From Nelumbo lutea (Eukaryota; Streptophyta; Magnoliopsida; Proteales; Nelumbonaceae): DNA of 64,000 bases. A program made the translations under genes and the position numbers. Shown here piece after piece: positions 32,448 to 45,293 of this stretch. The notes beneath the pieces were generated by a model that was given only the letters and a program-made list of their open reading frames with translations, did not search any database and had not been told where the DNA came from. Each line of letters starts with the position of its first letter. Position 1 is the first letter of the stretch. The stretch lies in the NCBI GenBank assembly GCA_022828595.1, contig JAKGHH010000001.1, positions 143,301,017 to 143,365,016 on the forward strand, written 5' to 3'.

Positions 32448-34350
32448 ACATTAGAATGGGCCGAGTTGCCCGTGGCCCGGCATGGCCTGACACGAAATTG
32501 GACCAGCCTGGCCCGGCACAACATGATAGCCCGCGGTCGTGCCAAGCCCGGCACGATAGTCCATGTCTTTCTGGGCTGGGGGTTCATAGTCCTTGGGCCG
32601 GCATGGCATGGCACGACTATTTGCGCTGTGACAGCAGCAGCATAGCCCACAGGGCCCATAGAGGGCTGTGCTCGCCCGTCCGAAAACTAGCCATTGCCCC
32701 CCCCCCCACCCCACCCACCCAACGGCTAGTTTCAGCTTTTTGGGGGGTTTTTTACATAAATACTCCCCTTAACAGATATAAACAACTATATGGGGGGTAT
32801 TTATGTATTTTTCTTATGGAGAGAAAAAAATGACATAAATGCCCCCAACAACTATATAACAATTAGTTAAGCAGGCTTTTTGGGTAAAGTTATAAATAAT
32901 TTTATAATGACCAAAATACCCCTCCCAATAACTAAAAAATAGCTAATTTTTAGGGTATTTTGGGCAATTGAATTATGTTCAATTCCTATAAATAGACCTA
33001 TCCTCCACCAATCTCATTAAACCAATTCAACAATTGTCTTAATCTCTTCTCTCTCTCTCTCTCTCATACTCATACATTCTCAATTCCCTACAATCTAATT
33101 AATTTCGATTGGCTGATTGTCTAATTCTCCAATTCTCAAGTCTCAACTTTATTGAAGTTTCAACAAGAAAAATGCTTGCTCAACCAGCCCAAGTATCTCA
33201 ATTTGGGAGGTTTGGACGTTGAAATGATTTAACCGTTAAAATCAAGTTGGGATTCTGAACCGACAATATTTCAAATAAGTCCAATTAAATTAATTTTTAT
33301 CATCTTAGAATTAAAAAAAATGGCCGACTCTTCCTAAAACCGATTCCCCAACATGTTCACTATTGATGATATTCAATTGCATCATGATAGTGCTATCACT
33401 AATGCTATTGATATTGATGGAAGTGGAACTTTCACCCCTGGTACTGATACCAGAGAAAAGAAAAAGAGGGCATATAAGTTGAGTAGCCCGATTTGGAAAA
33501 TTTTTAAAGTAGAGGATATTGAGGGGAAGGGAAAAAGAATAATTTGCTAAAAATGTAGAAGAGAATTTAGCTATTGTAACAAGGGTGGTACGAGTCATTT
33601 GAGTATACATTTGCTAACACATGAGAAGGAAGAAGAAGAAGAAGAAGAAGGGAGAGAAACAACACAAATACAAATTAGGAGGGGGAGTTTTGGTACATTT
33701 AAATATTCACAAGAAAAAATGAGACAAGAATTAGCAAAGTATATTGTACATGTAGAACAACCATTTATATTAACCGAAGATCTTAAGCTTGAAAAATGGT
33801 TGTGTAATTCTATAAATCCACAATATAAAAAAGTTTATAGGAATACTATTAGAATCGAATTCTTTAAAAATTTTTTTATTCATATAAACAAAATTTAATT
33901 TACTTGTTATGAAATCTTAATTCTAAAGTTGCAACTTCTAATATTTGGACATTTGAATTTTTAACATAAGTTATATTTGTGTTACCGACCATTTTATTGA
34001 TAAAAATTGGCTTTTAAATAAAAGAATTTTAAGTTTTACTAGGCTTGAATGGCCGCATACAGGCCCAACTATTGCTGTAAGTATTTTAAATACTTTGCAT
34101 GCTTATGGAATAGAAAATTTTAAATTTATATATTCAATATGCCTTGAATATTATTTCTACTCATATTTCTAAAATTAAAAATTGTATTATATATTAAAAG
34201 TTTAGAGGTAAGAAAATAAGAATTTAAATATTTATGTCAAAATTGTGGTTTAAAATATAAACATTTTATATTAGATGTAAAACATAGGCAGAATTTTACC
34301 TATGCTATGTTAGAAAGTTGTATTTCTCATAAATAAATTCTTACTGATTT
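32448..34350 (+). mobile_element. hAT element relic with BED zinc finger transposase
   Basis: It begins with a GC-rich terminal region full of ggcccgg and gcacg words (32448-32650). A promoter-like stretch with TATA (cctataaatagacc, about 32987-33000) and a CT tract follow, then transposase sequence from about 33353. The relic fades after about 34350. A second GC-rich, ggccc-containing block at 35515-35650 could be its right end, but I could not establish matching TIRs or an 8-bp duplication. Confidence 0.55.
33353..34120 (+). pseudogene. hAT transposase, N-terminal part, decayed
   Basis: The ATG at 33353 opens a frame with KKRAYKLSSPIWKIF and a BED-type zinc finger: IC-x-KC with one stop inside (33548-33550, between the two cysteines), then FSYCNKGGTSHLSIHLLTH supplying the histidines. 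An acidic Glu run follows (EEEEEEE), then the conserved FKYSQEKMRQELAKYIV and a region to 33898. Beyond that, frameshifted pieces still show VTDHFIDKNWLLNKRILSF and HTGPTIA at about 33980-34080, which match the start of the RNase H-like catalytic domain. The rest of the catalytic domain and the C-terminal dimerisation domain are absent. No function is expected. Confidence 0.75.
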
Positions 34351-34684
34351 TTATAAGGGTTTCTAGAGATAAGGGCAACTTTTTGCCCTGAATATCAATT
34401 ATTTTTTTAAAATAACTAAAATAAGATAATTTTTTTAAAAATATATCAATAAAGAGTAGTGACACTGATCGTTGTCTTTTTCTGTTAGAGACCCAAAATT
34501 CTATCAACGTTTACAAGAAAAACTAAAAAATCCCTTTATTGTGTCGGTTGGTTGGTCTGGAGTTGGTTACCGACTACAGTAGGAAGATGACCACTGTTGC
34601 TCATCATCCTAGTCTCACCGGTTTTGTCGACACGTTGATATTAAGGGCAACTTTTTGCCCTTATCTGCTAGAAACCCATAAAAT
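34351..34684. mobile_element. Foldback MITE with about 48-bp arms, each palindromic
   Basis: The left arm 34351-34398 and right arm 34635-34684 are inverted copies over about 48 bases (ataagggtttctag...aatatcaa). Each arm contains its own short palindrome, agggcaactttttgccct. The interior is non-coding. No convincing target duplication was seen. Confidence 0.65.
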
Positions 34685-36639
34685 AACGCTTCGGACTCTG
34701 GTGGATATGCACTTTCATCTCTTGTCCCTACGTCTCCAGCTCCGCAGATCGGTTTCTGAGCAACAGAGCGCAACAAAATTTAGTGGTTTGAGAATTGTGA
34801 CACAAAAGTTCAAACATCTACAGCTCCCCATCTCGTCCGTGAAAATTTAACTCCATTACAAGGCATGAACTAATCGAAGATGCAAAATGACGAAGAAATC
34901 GATTAATGTGACTTAAAATACCCAATCTACTAGCAAAGTTTTCACCTCCGAAGATGATCGAAAGCCGATTAAAGTTGCTTAGAGCGACAAGAAGACCTCT
35001 TTCGAAGTTCGTTTCTCGCCAAACCGGAATTCCTGTGCTGTTGTTTCCTGCCACAGTTTTCGAGCTTCGAATTCCCAACTCCAGTCATTTTTCCTGTTCA
35101 GCTCTTCCTCCACCCTAAGAGTGTACGGCGAGCTCTCATATCTCTCTTGCAGGTTTGACTCTTCTTCGGTCTCTACAATGAATCCTGCAACATTTCTCCA
35201 AGAAGTCAATTGGCAAGCCATTAACGAAGACTGAATTTCACAGAAAATTAAGGATTTGATTTGCTAAATTTCCATGGATTTTCAACTCACATGAATCGGC
35301 AAGATTCTGAAGGCGCATTATCAGAGGAAGACCTTGCAATCGGAAACTGCAAACTCAGCACAAAGAATCTTCTCTGCAAACTTCGCCTGCGAGAGAGATA
35401 TGAGAGTGTCGTTTCCATGGATTGAAACAGTGTCGTTTCCGTGAGAGTGTCGTTTATACTTACAAAAGAAATCAAAATTTTCAAAAAAAAAAAAAAACAT
35501 CAAAAAAATCAGCCTAATCCGATTCGGCTCAAGCCCAAGGCCTGCCCTATGACCTAACCCAACACGACCTGCAGCCCAGCTTGACCCAGACCAGTGGGCC
35601 GCTCGCGGGCTGTACTGTGCTGGCCCGACAAGGCCCACTATGCTAAGAACCTAGACAAACGGGTGTATTTGGCTGATTCACGATGGCCTCTCGTCTCTGA
35701 CAACCCATTTGGTAGCATTTCTAGCCTCCCAGGCCTGAGGATGATCTGCTGAGGTGATTAGTTGCTAATGGAAGGAACTCCTGGTCAATGGGGCTGTCAG
35801 TTTGACTAGGGTAATAGCTTGCTTGATTAAAAAAAATGCAATATTGTGATTTTTTTAATTGTAAAATTATGGATTGTGAATTTTTTTGAAGAACTCTGAT
35901 GAACAGATCAACAGAATGCATAAGGTAGATTATAGAAAGTCTAGTCATGCTGACTATGCGATGGACAATCTATTAATAATTAAGCCCAACCAATGGAGTT
36001 GGCATCGACAAACCAAGGGCATTTCTCCAACGTGACTTTTTTTCTTTTAAGCAGAGGACTTCATTAAAAAAAACAAACCAAGGGCATGTGCTTTAAAAAT
36101 AAAATGTTTCTCAAAACAGAAACATCCTATGGTCTATTTTCTGTTTTCATAATTAAAGTTAAGAATATGTTGAATTTTTTAATTTCAAAAGCCCCTGTTT
36201 TTCATTGATGATTCAATAATATTATATTTCATAATGATGATGGCTTGGTTGGTAGGATCTCTTACTTATTATGATGGCTTCAGTGGTGAGTAAGCAATTC
36301 AGCCATTTAAGTCAAGTGGGCTAATCCATGAAAAAGATAGAAACTCGATAGAAAACATTTGGACACATATCTAATATTTTATATTAATCATATTTAAAAG
36401 TTAGACACAATAAACAATAATTGTTTTTAACTTTTTATTGATGATATAAATAAAAATCAAAATTCAAAATTAAGTAACAGGTGAAATTGTTTTCTTATTT
36501 GATGGTAGATCAATTCAACATTTCAGGTCAAATGTATTAACTTGTGAAGTTATAGTTAAATAATAAAATTTATTTTAAAAAATAAAAACACAAAAATATA
36601 CAAAAAATATATACATTATATAGAAAACATCTAGGTACA
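34685..36639. other. Intergenic DNA, no supported gene
   Basis: Open frames of 80-105 codons on the minus strand at 34818-35221 and 35321-35638 match no family I know. A short inverted repeat (ctctcatatctctcttgcagg) occurs at about 35132-35153 and, inverted, at about 35390-35411. A GC-rich ggccc-containing block lies at 35515-35650 and may be a hAT end. Confidence 0.45.
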
Positions 36640-37803
36640 TCTCTATATTAATAAACCATAATAAGTGTGACAAATAAAAATATAAAAAAATATAAAAATT
36701 TTAGAAACATATTATATACTATCATCATTATAAAATTTGTCGCACGTACACAAATACTAGTATATATATATATATATATTATGAAATATATTATGACATA
36801 TATTATGATAAAGCGATTAGGTCCCACATCAGCACCCCTTTCTTTCTTCTATTCCCCTTTTCTCTTCTGTCATTAAACCTCTCTCCTTTCTCCCTTACCC
36901 ATTCCTACCTATCTTCTACATTAGTGCCCCACTCCAAATCTCTCCCACCTAAAATTCTTCCTAAAACATCTCTTAATCTATATTACCATATGGCCACCCT
37001 CTCTTCTTCACTAGAGTTCACTCCAACTCTCTCTCTCTCTCTCTCATGTTACCAATCGGCCCAACCCCCTCCTAAAATTTCACCAAAACAATCTCTACCA
37101 TCTAAAATTCCTCCTAAAACACCTCTTAATTATATTATAAACCATCTAAAAATCAAAAACGTGGTTAAATTAATTTGTGAATTATTTTTTATATTTTAAA
37201 TATTTAATTATATAATTGAATATTATTTAGTAAATATCAACACCTAAACTATAATTTTTCGTAATTTTGGTAAATTGAAAATTTTAATTACTAAGAATTA
37301 CTTGCTGAAAATTACTGATTTTGGTAATTTAATTTCAGAATTTTTTAAAATTTAATTATTGAAATAAATAATTATTAAAAATATTAATTAATTAAAATAT
37401 TAATAAATACAAATTTAATAATTGAAAATTATCAGTAATTTTTAGTAGTAAGTAGTTATTGATATTTTAGTAATATTAGTCAATTATTAATATTTAATGA
37501 TATTATCAAATAATAATTAAAAAAATTTAGTAAATTTTTATTGAAAATTTATTTTCAAAAAAATATAAATTTATTTTATATTTTCAGAAAAATTGATATT
37601 TACTATAATTTTTTAGCAACAATTAGTGATTTTGTTAATTCAGTGAAACTTAAATTATAAAACTTCAAATTTTCAAAAAAAATAATCGGAAAATTTTAAT
37701 AATTTCTATAAGTATTAGATACTACATTTATAATTACCCTAATTAATGAAAATGTATTTATGGGTTTGGGGTGTTATGGGTTTAGGGGATGACCCCTATG
37801 GTA

Positions 37804-39945
37804 GCAAAGGCAATGGGCAGGTTCAGGGCAGGGATCATACTCCCCATCCCGACCTCGAGTTTTAAATTAATCCTTGTAAAAAATTTTAACTTGCATCCCT
37901 GGTCCTCGACAAAGAGGGCTTCCCCATTGGGGACCTGAATCCTTGGATTTTTTAATTAAAAGTTTGTTTTCAGAAAGGGTATTCATTCAAGATAAAGGAA
38001 AAATTAAAAATGGAAATAATATTTTAAATATATCTTGATATATAATATTAATAATATTATATATTTTACATAATATACATACACATATATTTAATATATA
38101 TAATCAGGGTTGGGGCAGGGTGTGGACTTCACACTCCGTCCCCAATCAGGTATTCCTATTAATCCAATGCCCACCCTGCCCCGCTAAGGCAATCTCCATC
38201 CCATTCATGCCTGATCAGGGAGGCTGGGTACTTGGTGGGTATGTAGCTCCATTGAACAATAATATATACATACATATATATGGATAGATAGATAGATAGA
38301 TAGATAGATAGAGATAGCAACTACCTAAGCCATGTCACCATTCTCAACACAACTACCTAAAAATGTTTCTAAAATCTCTCTCCTAAGATATCAACTCTAA
38401 GCCATTAGGATCATATCATGCATGTTACCCCACTCCACAATCAATTCCTAAAATCTCTCCCCCAATCTATATCCACTCTCTCATTTAAATATAAATATTA
38501 ATTAACAAATAGTTAAATATGGTTAATATTTAATCCAACTCATATTCAATGAATATTAAATAGTGTTATTACCAAAAGTTAATAAATATGGTTAGTAAAT
38601 TACCAAAAATTAAATATTCTTATTAATACATTTAGTAAGTTATCAAAAATTAATAAATAATGTTATTGATTAACTCATCATGACATTTTAAAGTATTTTG
38701 AGTACATATTGTTATGTTCATGTTAATTAACAACATTTTATAGAAATTGAAAACTCTTTAACTAATTTCTATCAAATTGAGAATTATATTTAACAATTAT
38801 CAAAAAGTATAAAATTTTAGTTATTGTTATTATCAAGTTAATAAGCAAATGCAAATGAGGGAATAAAATATTATAATGTTCGAAAATGAAATTACTAATT
38901 AATTTATATTGGAAAATGAAAGATAAATTAGTGTAATTTTGTAATTAGTAAACTACTTAATAAAAATACATATTTAATAACAATTTAAAATAATTTTCAA
39001 TAGTTCTCCATAGTTACAAAAGTGTAATAAATTTTTCAAAAAATTTCCTAAAACTACATTTTCGTAAAATAGCATTTTGGAAATTAAAATATATAATATT
39101 GTACTTTTGGAAATTTTTGAATGTTTGTTTAAAATGTATTAAATAATTATTTAAAATTATTCAAATATTTTGTAAATTTTAGGAAATTTTTGTTAAATTT
39201 GATAGATTTTGGAAAAATATTGAAAATTATGTAATTTTCATTGTAAATTATTAAAGATAAATATGGGAAAGGGAAATGTAATTTGAACCATTAATTACAC
39301 AAATTATTAAGATAAATTAGTATAATATTGGAAAAAAGGAAATTATTGATTAGTTTATATTAGAAAATATAAGATAAATTAGTGTAATTTTTGTAAGTAA
39401 ACCATTTAAAAAGAAAATGGATTATTTAATAACAATTTAAAAATAAATTTTAATAAATTTTCAAAATTACACAAATGTAATAAATTTTCCAAATTAGAAA
39501 ATATAAGTTAAATTAGTGTAGTTATGTAAGTAAATCATTTAAAAAGAGAATAAATTATTTCATAATAATTTTAAAATAAATTTGAATAAATTATTTAAAA
39601 TTGAATAAATTTTCAAAATTACACAAATGTAATAAATTTTCTAATTTTTCATAAAATTGCATTTTTGAAATTTGGGCACCTTGCCTTGGACATGCTCGAC
39701 ATTGGGGATGGGACGACGGAAATTTTGAGGATTCCCCATCCTTGATGAGGAGTAGGTACCTTGCCCAACATTGAGGATGAGACAAGGAAATTTAAAGACT
39801 GCTTGTCCTTAACAGGGAGTGGGTGCCTTGCCCTGAACCCGCTTGGCAGTAGGGATGGGTAGAGTGTCTTAACTATGGGGTAGGAACAAGATCAGGGATC
39901 GGGTGCCCCGTTCTGAACCTGCCCCAATTGCCATTCCTATATAAT
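37804..39945. repeat. GC-rich hAT-like terminal patches within the AT-rich block
   Basis: At 37804 ggcaatgggcaggttcagg, and at about 39918-39942 the inverted counterpart (gaacctgccccaattgcc), form a TIR-like pair. Similar gggacgg/ggtaccttgcc patches lie at about 38105-38230 and 39664-39900. This suggests one or more hAT-type MITEs nested in the Helitron-like DNA; exact units are not resolved. Confidence 0.4.
38282..38312 (+). repeat. (GATA)n microsatellite
   Basis: About seven gata units in a row inside the AT-rich block. Confidence 0.85.
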
Positions 39946-40290
39946 TGTTAATTATTAGTGAAATTCATAAAAAAGTTCGCTTTTGTAATTATTTTTATTT
40001 ATTTAAAATCAGTCAAATTTTATTTTATAAATAATGAAAATAATAACAATTATTAAAATTACTACAAATGATTAATAAAATTAATAAAAACATTTGTTCA
40101 TATTAAATTAGCAATAATTATTTTTTGTAAATCAACACTCAATGAAAAATACAATTATTAAAATTTTAAATATCAACAATAACTTTGAATATTTTTAGTT
40201 AATTAATAGCAAATTTTGATTATTAATTTATCAATTTATTAATATTCAATAAAATTATTCAATCTTTCATATTTTCACAGGCCTCGCTAG

Positions 40291-40496
40291 TATATACTTA
40301 TATATGTAGTGTGGGTTGTATCTCGTGAGTAGCAGTCAGTTTCCGAATTTAGTGCTTCACCAAGTACTAACCATTATCTTTCATCAAGCGGTTGCTTTCA
40401 ACTCTAACCCATTTGCACCAAGCAATGGTACATGTGACATTGTTTTTCCACAACCATTCTGATTTGGGTTAGCCTAGCCCTGCCCGTCGCGGTTGG
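40291..40496. other. Flank between Helitron-like block and Tat-2 LTR
   Basis: No gene. It may contain the true start of the Tat-2 5' LTR, because homology to the other LTR only starts at 40497, where the partner is probably truncated. Confidence 0.4.
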
Positions 40497-41115
40497 GAGG
40501 CCTAGCCCACTAACGTTTGACAGCATCAGCCACAACAGAGGGGAAGCCCTGCTGCCTTCGTACGGAGCCAACCGCATGATGGTCAGACTTACTCTCCAGG
40601 GCTTGCCGCCTAACCTCTTACAACCCTCATCCGATGCGTTTATCTTCACCTACATCCAGCCCACTCAAGTATAAATAAGAGGTAACTCCCCCTTTAAGGG
40701 GATCCAGAACTGGAAATTCTAACACAACTCACTCATTTACTACCCGTACCTACCTTGCTTCCTTAGCATTTACTTTGGGAGATCTGGTGCACCCGAGGAC
40801 TGTCACCAAGAACTCGTCTGCACCCTCTCCTACTTTACACCTCGTATTGACTTGAGCGTCGGAGCCTCTACCTCTAGTCTCTGCTCGAGCCTCTCACATT
40901 CCCTATTTTGCAGTACCTCTGATCTCCAGGAACCTTGCCACTGAAGTGACAACCTACATTCCTCGGCTTTTATGGTCCTCGAAAAGAATACCTCACCTTG
41001 GCCTACGGTCTTTGACTTTCGCTTACCTCTTCTGAGGCCTCAAAGTCTTTGGCCTACCTTCGGGACTTGGATAGTGAATTTACCTCGTTTCCCTTGGCCA
41101 ATCCATGTGGCAACA
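40497..41115 (+). repeat. Tat-2 5' LTR (homologous part)
   Basis: Matches 58561-59180 for about 620 bases (aggccYagcccactaac through gtggcaaca), with many substitutions. It contains TATA (gtataaataagagg, about 40669) conserved in the partner, and is followed at once by a Tat-type PBS. Confidence 0.8.
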
Positions 41116-41135
41116 ATTGGCGCTGTCTATGGGAA
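41116..41135 (+). other. Tat-2 primer binding site
   Basis: ATTGGCGCTGTCTATGGGAA, a mutated form of the PBS seen at 3022 and 21747, adjoining the LTR end gtggcaaca. Confidence 0.7.
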
Positions 41136-41146
41136 GCGTTGCTAAG

Positions 41147-41850
41147 ATGACTCCCACTTTAGGATCAAAAACATACTCTAAATCCAAAACCTCTTAAGCT
41201 CGAAAGCCATGGTGTGGAGAACCAGGAATAATCAGAATCTGATCACTTACAATCAGTTTCAGGCCTTCCTCGATTGTTTGGACTGCCTTACTCAACGTGT
41301 GGAAGAAGTCTGCCCCCGTGCAGGAGGTCCCTCTCGAGGCGACCGCCTCGCTGGATGTCAAAGGATCAAAGCCGACACGAGAATGTGAAGCCACCAGCCC
41401 TCGACCAGGACAATAACTTGCTGGCCAAGCCATTAGAGACAAGCAACAATCGTCCCCCAAATTCACCACGAGGGAACATCCCCCCGATCCATCCTCCTAG
41501 CCGAAGGGAAAACATGCCCGCTCAGTCCGAAGACAGTCACCAGCCTTCTGAGCAACACCACCGCCACCGGAAGGAGGTCCCAGGGATGATGATGGGCACT
41601 TTGGCTGCCCCGGAGTTCGCTCCCGAGGCGAGAGCCGGCGCCACACCACTCCACCTCCCGATTTGGATCTCTGTGATGTTCTGAAATGATCATCGCACCT
41701 GCAGAGGAGCACGCGACCCGGTCTTGGAGTACTCAGGAGTCCAAGCTGACACCTGTCGAGTCCATGAAGACAGAAGCAGGGCCTGTGCCCCCACTAACCC
41801 AGGGCTTGCCGAGTTGCGAGCCGAAATTGGATTGCGTTTCAGGTGTAATC
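41147..41850 (+). pseudogene. gag: Tat-2 gag start, broken
   Basis: An ATG at 41147, 31 bases after the PBS start, opens a frame with low-complexity Pro/Ser/Arg-rich sequence like the N-terminal part of Tat gag, interrupted by several stops. Homology to a Tat element ends near 41850, where T-rich Athila-type leader begins. The rest of Tat-2 (gag core and pol) is absent from the window. The assignment rests on position and composition rather than on a domain. Confidence 0.45.
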
Positions 41851-42639
41851 ATTCCATTTTATTTTTAATTTTCTTATTTTTATTTTCAAACTCATTTTTT
41901 TGATAGAATAGTTATATTTGAAAAATTTAATTAATCTTTTTCTAGATCCGATTTAATTTTTTAGTATTATTTTACTTCCATTTTGTTTTTAGATCTATTC
42001 TTCTTTCTTTAATTTAATTTTTTTGTTCGATTTTTTTTTTTGCTTTATTAGGTTTGTGTTTTTCTTTTATTTCAGATTAAAAAAAACAAAAAAAAATTCA
42101 TTTATTTTATTTTATTTCTAGCAGCATAATTTTCTTTTGTTTGTTTTATTCTATTTTATAATTTTTTATTCATTTTTTTCTTTTATTTCAAATAAAAAAT
42201 CATAAAAATAAAAAAAGAGGAAATAAAAAAATTCGTTTATTTTATTTTATTTATTTTTTCAGCGTTTTTTCTTTTGTTAATTTTATTTTCATATAAACTT
42301 TTAGATTTGTATTTTCTTTTATTAAAAAAACAAAAAAATATAAATATAAAAAAAATTCAGCATAATTTTTTCTTTTGCTTATTTTATTTTCTGTTTAATT
42401 TTTTTAGATTTATATTTTTTTCTTTTATTTTATATATTTCTTGCCTAATTTTATTTTTTATCTTTTTATTTTCAGCTTAATTTTTTGATTAAAAATTTTT
42501 CTTCTTAGAATTTATTTTGGTGGTAGTTAATTTCTTTCTTAGCATAATTATTTCTTTTGTTTTCTGTTTGTTATAATTAGTAGTTGCTTTATTTAATTTC
42601 TTTTTTAGTTGTTTAATTGAATATTTAATTGCTTAATAG

Positions 42640-43990
42640 GAAATTGTTGAAGTTTTTGAATTTGAGTTTAAATTTCAAATCTGAATTTAAATTTTAATTT
42701 TAATTCGAATTTGAATTTGAATTTCAAATTTCAAAATTTAAATTTTAAATTTTCGAATTTAAAAAAATTGAAAAGTAATAAAAAATAAAAAAAAAGTTAA
42801 AAATTTTAAAAAATATTCAAATTTAAATTTTAGGAATTTAAATTTCAAAATCTGAATTTGAGTTTAAACTCCCAAAAATTTAATATTTTAATTAAATAAA
42901 TAAATAAATAAAATAAAAAATGCATCTGCATTCCATCATTTAGGGTTTGATATTCTAGAACATGCATCATATAGGTTTATTTAATTGCTGAAATTGTTTT
43001 GTTAGTTGTGAATGTGTTGGGTTTATTTTATTTTAATTGCTTATTGTGCTTAATTAATTTTATTCTTTTATATTATATTGTTGAATCACATTTTAGAAAT
43101 AATTGTTCATGCATTATAGCTAGTTGCATTCATTTTGTGTTTATTTTGTCTTTCCGTTAATCCATTTTACGGGCATCCAACTTAAGTAAGATAAGGTGGG
43201 GATTTTAGTACCCTTCCTTGGCCCAAAAATCACCACCTTTCATGTGCAGTTTATCCTAACCCTAATTTAAATTTTGGATAGCAAGACCCTTTAAGGAAGC
43301 CTCACATTTGGTTCAAAGGTGTGCTGATTTTTAGGAAAATTTGTGATTACTTTCCATAATTAGCGATTGGTGTCTAAGGAAAGAGGATAAACGGTTATGC
43401 CAAAGTGGATTTTGTGGTTATTTAATTTGGTCATTGCGATAGCAAGGGGGGCCTCCCACATCCCCACTTCTTACCTCGCTAACCAAAGGAAGTGGTGTAA
43501 TTCCATGTGAACCTAAAAGGATTCAAATTGGTTGAACCACTAGTTTAGGAAACCCTAGGTCAGCCCTAGGTCGTGTGGTTGATTTGTTTGCCTTTAAAGA
43601 AAAATTTTAAAACTTCAAATTTAAATTTTAGGAATTTAAATTTCAAAATCTGAATTTGAGTTTAAATTTCAAAAACTTAAAATTAAGAGAAAGTTAAAAA
43701 ATCAAAATTGAGTTTAAATTTTAGAATTAAAATTTCAAGATCTAAGATTGAAATTAAAATTCAAAATTAAAATTTCAAATTTCAAAAGAAAGAAGAAAAA
43801 AAATTTTAAATTCCAACTTGAATTTAGATTTTAGGAATATAAATTTCAAAGGCTAAGTTTGAATTTAAATTTTCAAAAATTTAAATTTTAGAAAAAAAAG
43901 AGAAAGTTTCAAAAGTTGAGTTTAAATTTCAGAGTTCAAATTTCAAAATCCACATTTGAAATTAAACTCAAAATTTTAATAAGAAGAAAA
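42640..43990 (+). repeat. Leader with degenerate aatttgaatttcaaa repeats
   Basis: Low-complexity repeats at 42640-42900 and 43590-43990 share an identical block (aggaatttaaatttcaaaat and neighbours at about 42828 and 43628). Between them, 43240-43590 is a normal-composition segment also found at 61020-61345. No coding function. Confidence 0.6.
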
Positions 43991-44092
43991 GGGACTTCTT
44001 TGTTGTATGTTGGGAAGGAGACCTCTAAGGAGAGAAACTATAGAACCTATACCTAAAATAGAGAGATACCTCCATCATTAAACCGAAATCAA

Positions 44093-45140
44093 ATGGCCAA
44101 AATCAATGATGCCCAACCTAGAAAGTTGAAGGAATACTTCACTCCAACACAATACAACCCTTCATCATGCATCCAGTTACCTGATACTCAAGCCTTACAG
44201 TACGAAATTAAGTCAAGTACAATCCAGATGCTCCCATCCTTCTATAGGAACCCAAGTGAGGACCCAAACAAGCACATAGATGAATTCTTGGAAATATGTT
44301 CAACTATAAGGATTCAGAATTTCAATGATGATGCCCTTAGATTGACTCTTTTCCCCTTCTCCTTGAAAGATAAGGCCAAGCATTGGTTAGAGACTATAGG
44401 GAGACACATTATGACTTGGGCAAAAATGCAACAAGAATTCCTTAAGAAGTTCTATCCTATAGGTTGAACCAATACCATGAGGAGAGCTATCACGGGATTC
44501 ACCCAAACATCGGGTGAACAAATTCATGAGGCTTGGGAGAGGATGAAAGAGTTAATGAGAAAATGCCCACACCATGGCATGTCCCAGTGGCAAATTGTCC
44601 AGGCCTTCTATGAAGGCTTGACAGATCAATACAGGAAAATGGTAGATGCATCGTGTGGGGGCACATTTATGAGCAAGAGCGAGGATGAAGCTTATAATCT
44701 TTTCAAAACCCTGAGTGAGAGTTCTATCAATAATGCGTCGTTGTATTCCTATGAAATGTCAGTGGGGCCCTCAAAGAGGGTAGAGCTCTATGAGGTCAGA
44801 AATAATATAGAGCTTGAGGCAAAAATGGACTTGAATGCCATTTCTAGAAAGTTGGATAGGGTAGACCTTGTAGCCCAAAAACTTGACCAGTTTTTCACTC
44901 TTAACTAACAATCGGGCCCTTCTACCTCTTATCCCGAAGTATGTTCCATTTGTGCTAACCTGGCCCAATAGGTTGATGACTGTCCTACTACGGCCCAATT
45001 TCCACCTTTTAATCAAAGAACAAGTTCAGGCGGCTCAGAGTTTTTCAAGGCCCAATAATGATCCATATTCTAATATTTATAACCCTGGGTGGACAAACCA
45101 TCCTAACTTTTCTTGGAGAACACATCAACTCAATGTATAG
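44093..45140 (+). pseudogene. gag: Athila-type gag
   Basis: The frame from the ATG at 44093 contains PNKHIDEFLEICSTI, LRLTLFPFSLKDKAKHWLET and EFLKKFYPIG, the standard Athila gag core. A TGA at 44465-44467 interrupts it. It continues with FTQTSGEQIHEAWERMKELM, CPHHGM and ASCGGTFMSK to 44908. The following knuckle reads CSICANLAQ, a stop, then VDDC: the His position is Gln and the next codon is a stop, so RNA binding would be impaired. The product would be the particle protein. The rest of the gag-pol polyprotein has no polymerase. Confidence 0.8.
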
Positions 45141-45293
45141 TCCCATCAGCATCTGTCCAACTCCATGGGCCAACAGTTTTAGAGGCCAGTAGTACAAAAC
45201 CAGTTCCAACAGGTGTACCGTAGGAGTCAACTGGCCCAACCATGTTAGGGCTACCCACAACCCCCTCAATCTCGATCAATAGACAATCAATTT

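Larger units (their letters stand above)
36640..40290 (+). mobile_element. Candidate Helitron, non-autonomous, AT-rich
   Basis: The 5' end TCTCTATATTAATAAA is preceded by A (36639). The 3' end GGCCTCGCTAG is followed by T (40291). Helitrons begin TC, end CTRR and insert between A and T. The interior is non-coding and AT-rich, and around 39080-39400 it is homologous to about 16010-16350, another Helitron-like block. It lacks a good 3' hairpin, which lowers confidence. It includes pyrimidine-rich repeats at 36840-37140 and GC-rich hAT-like patches. Confidence 0.4.

Noticed and set aside
34818..35221. Possible host gene fragment on the minus strand (86 and 80 codons)
   Set aside because: Unbiased-looking composition but no motif I recognise, no splice-consistent model and no start context; not called.
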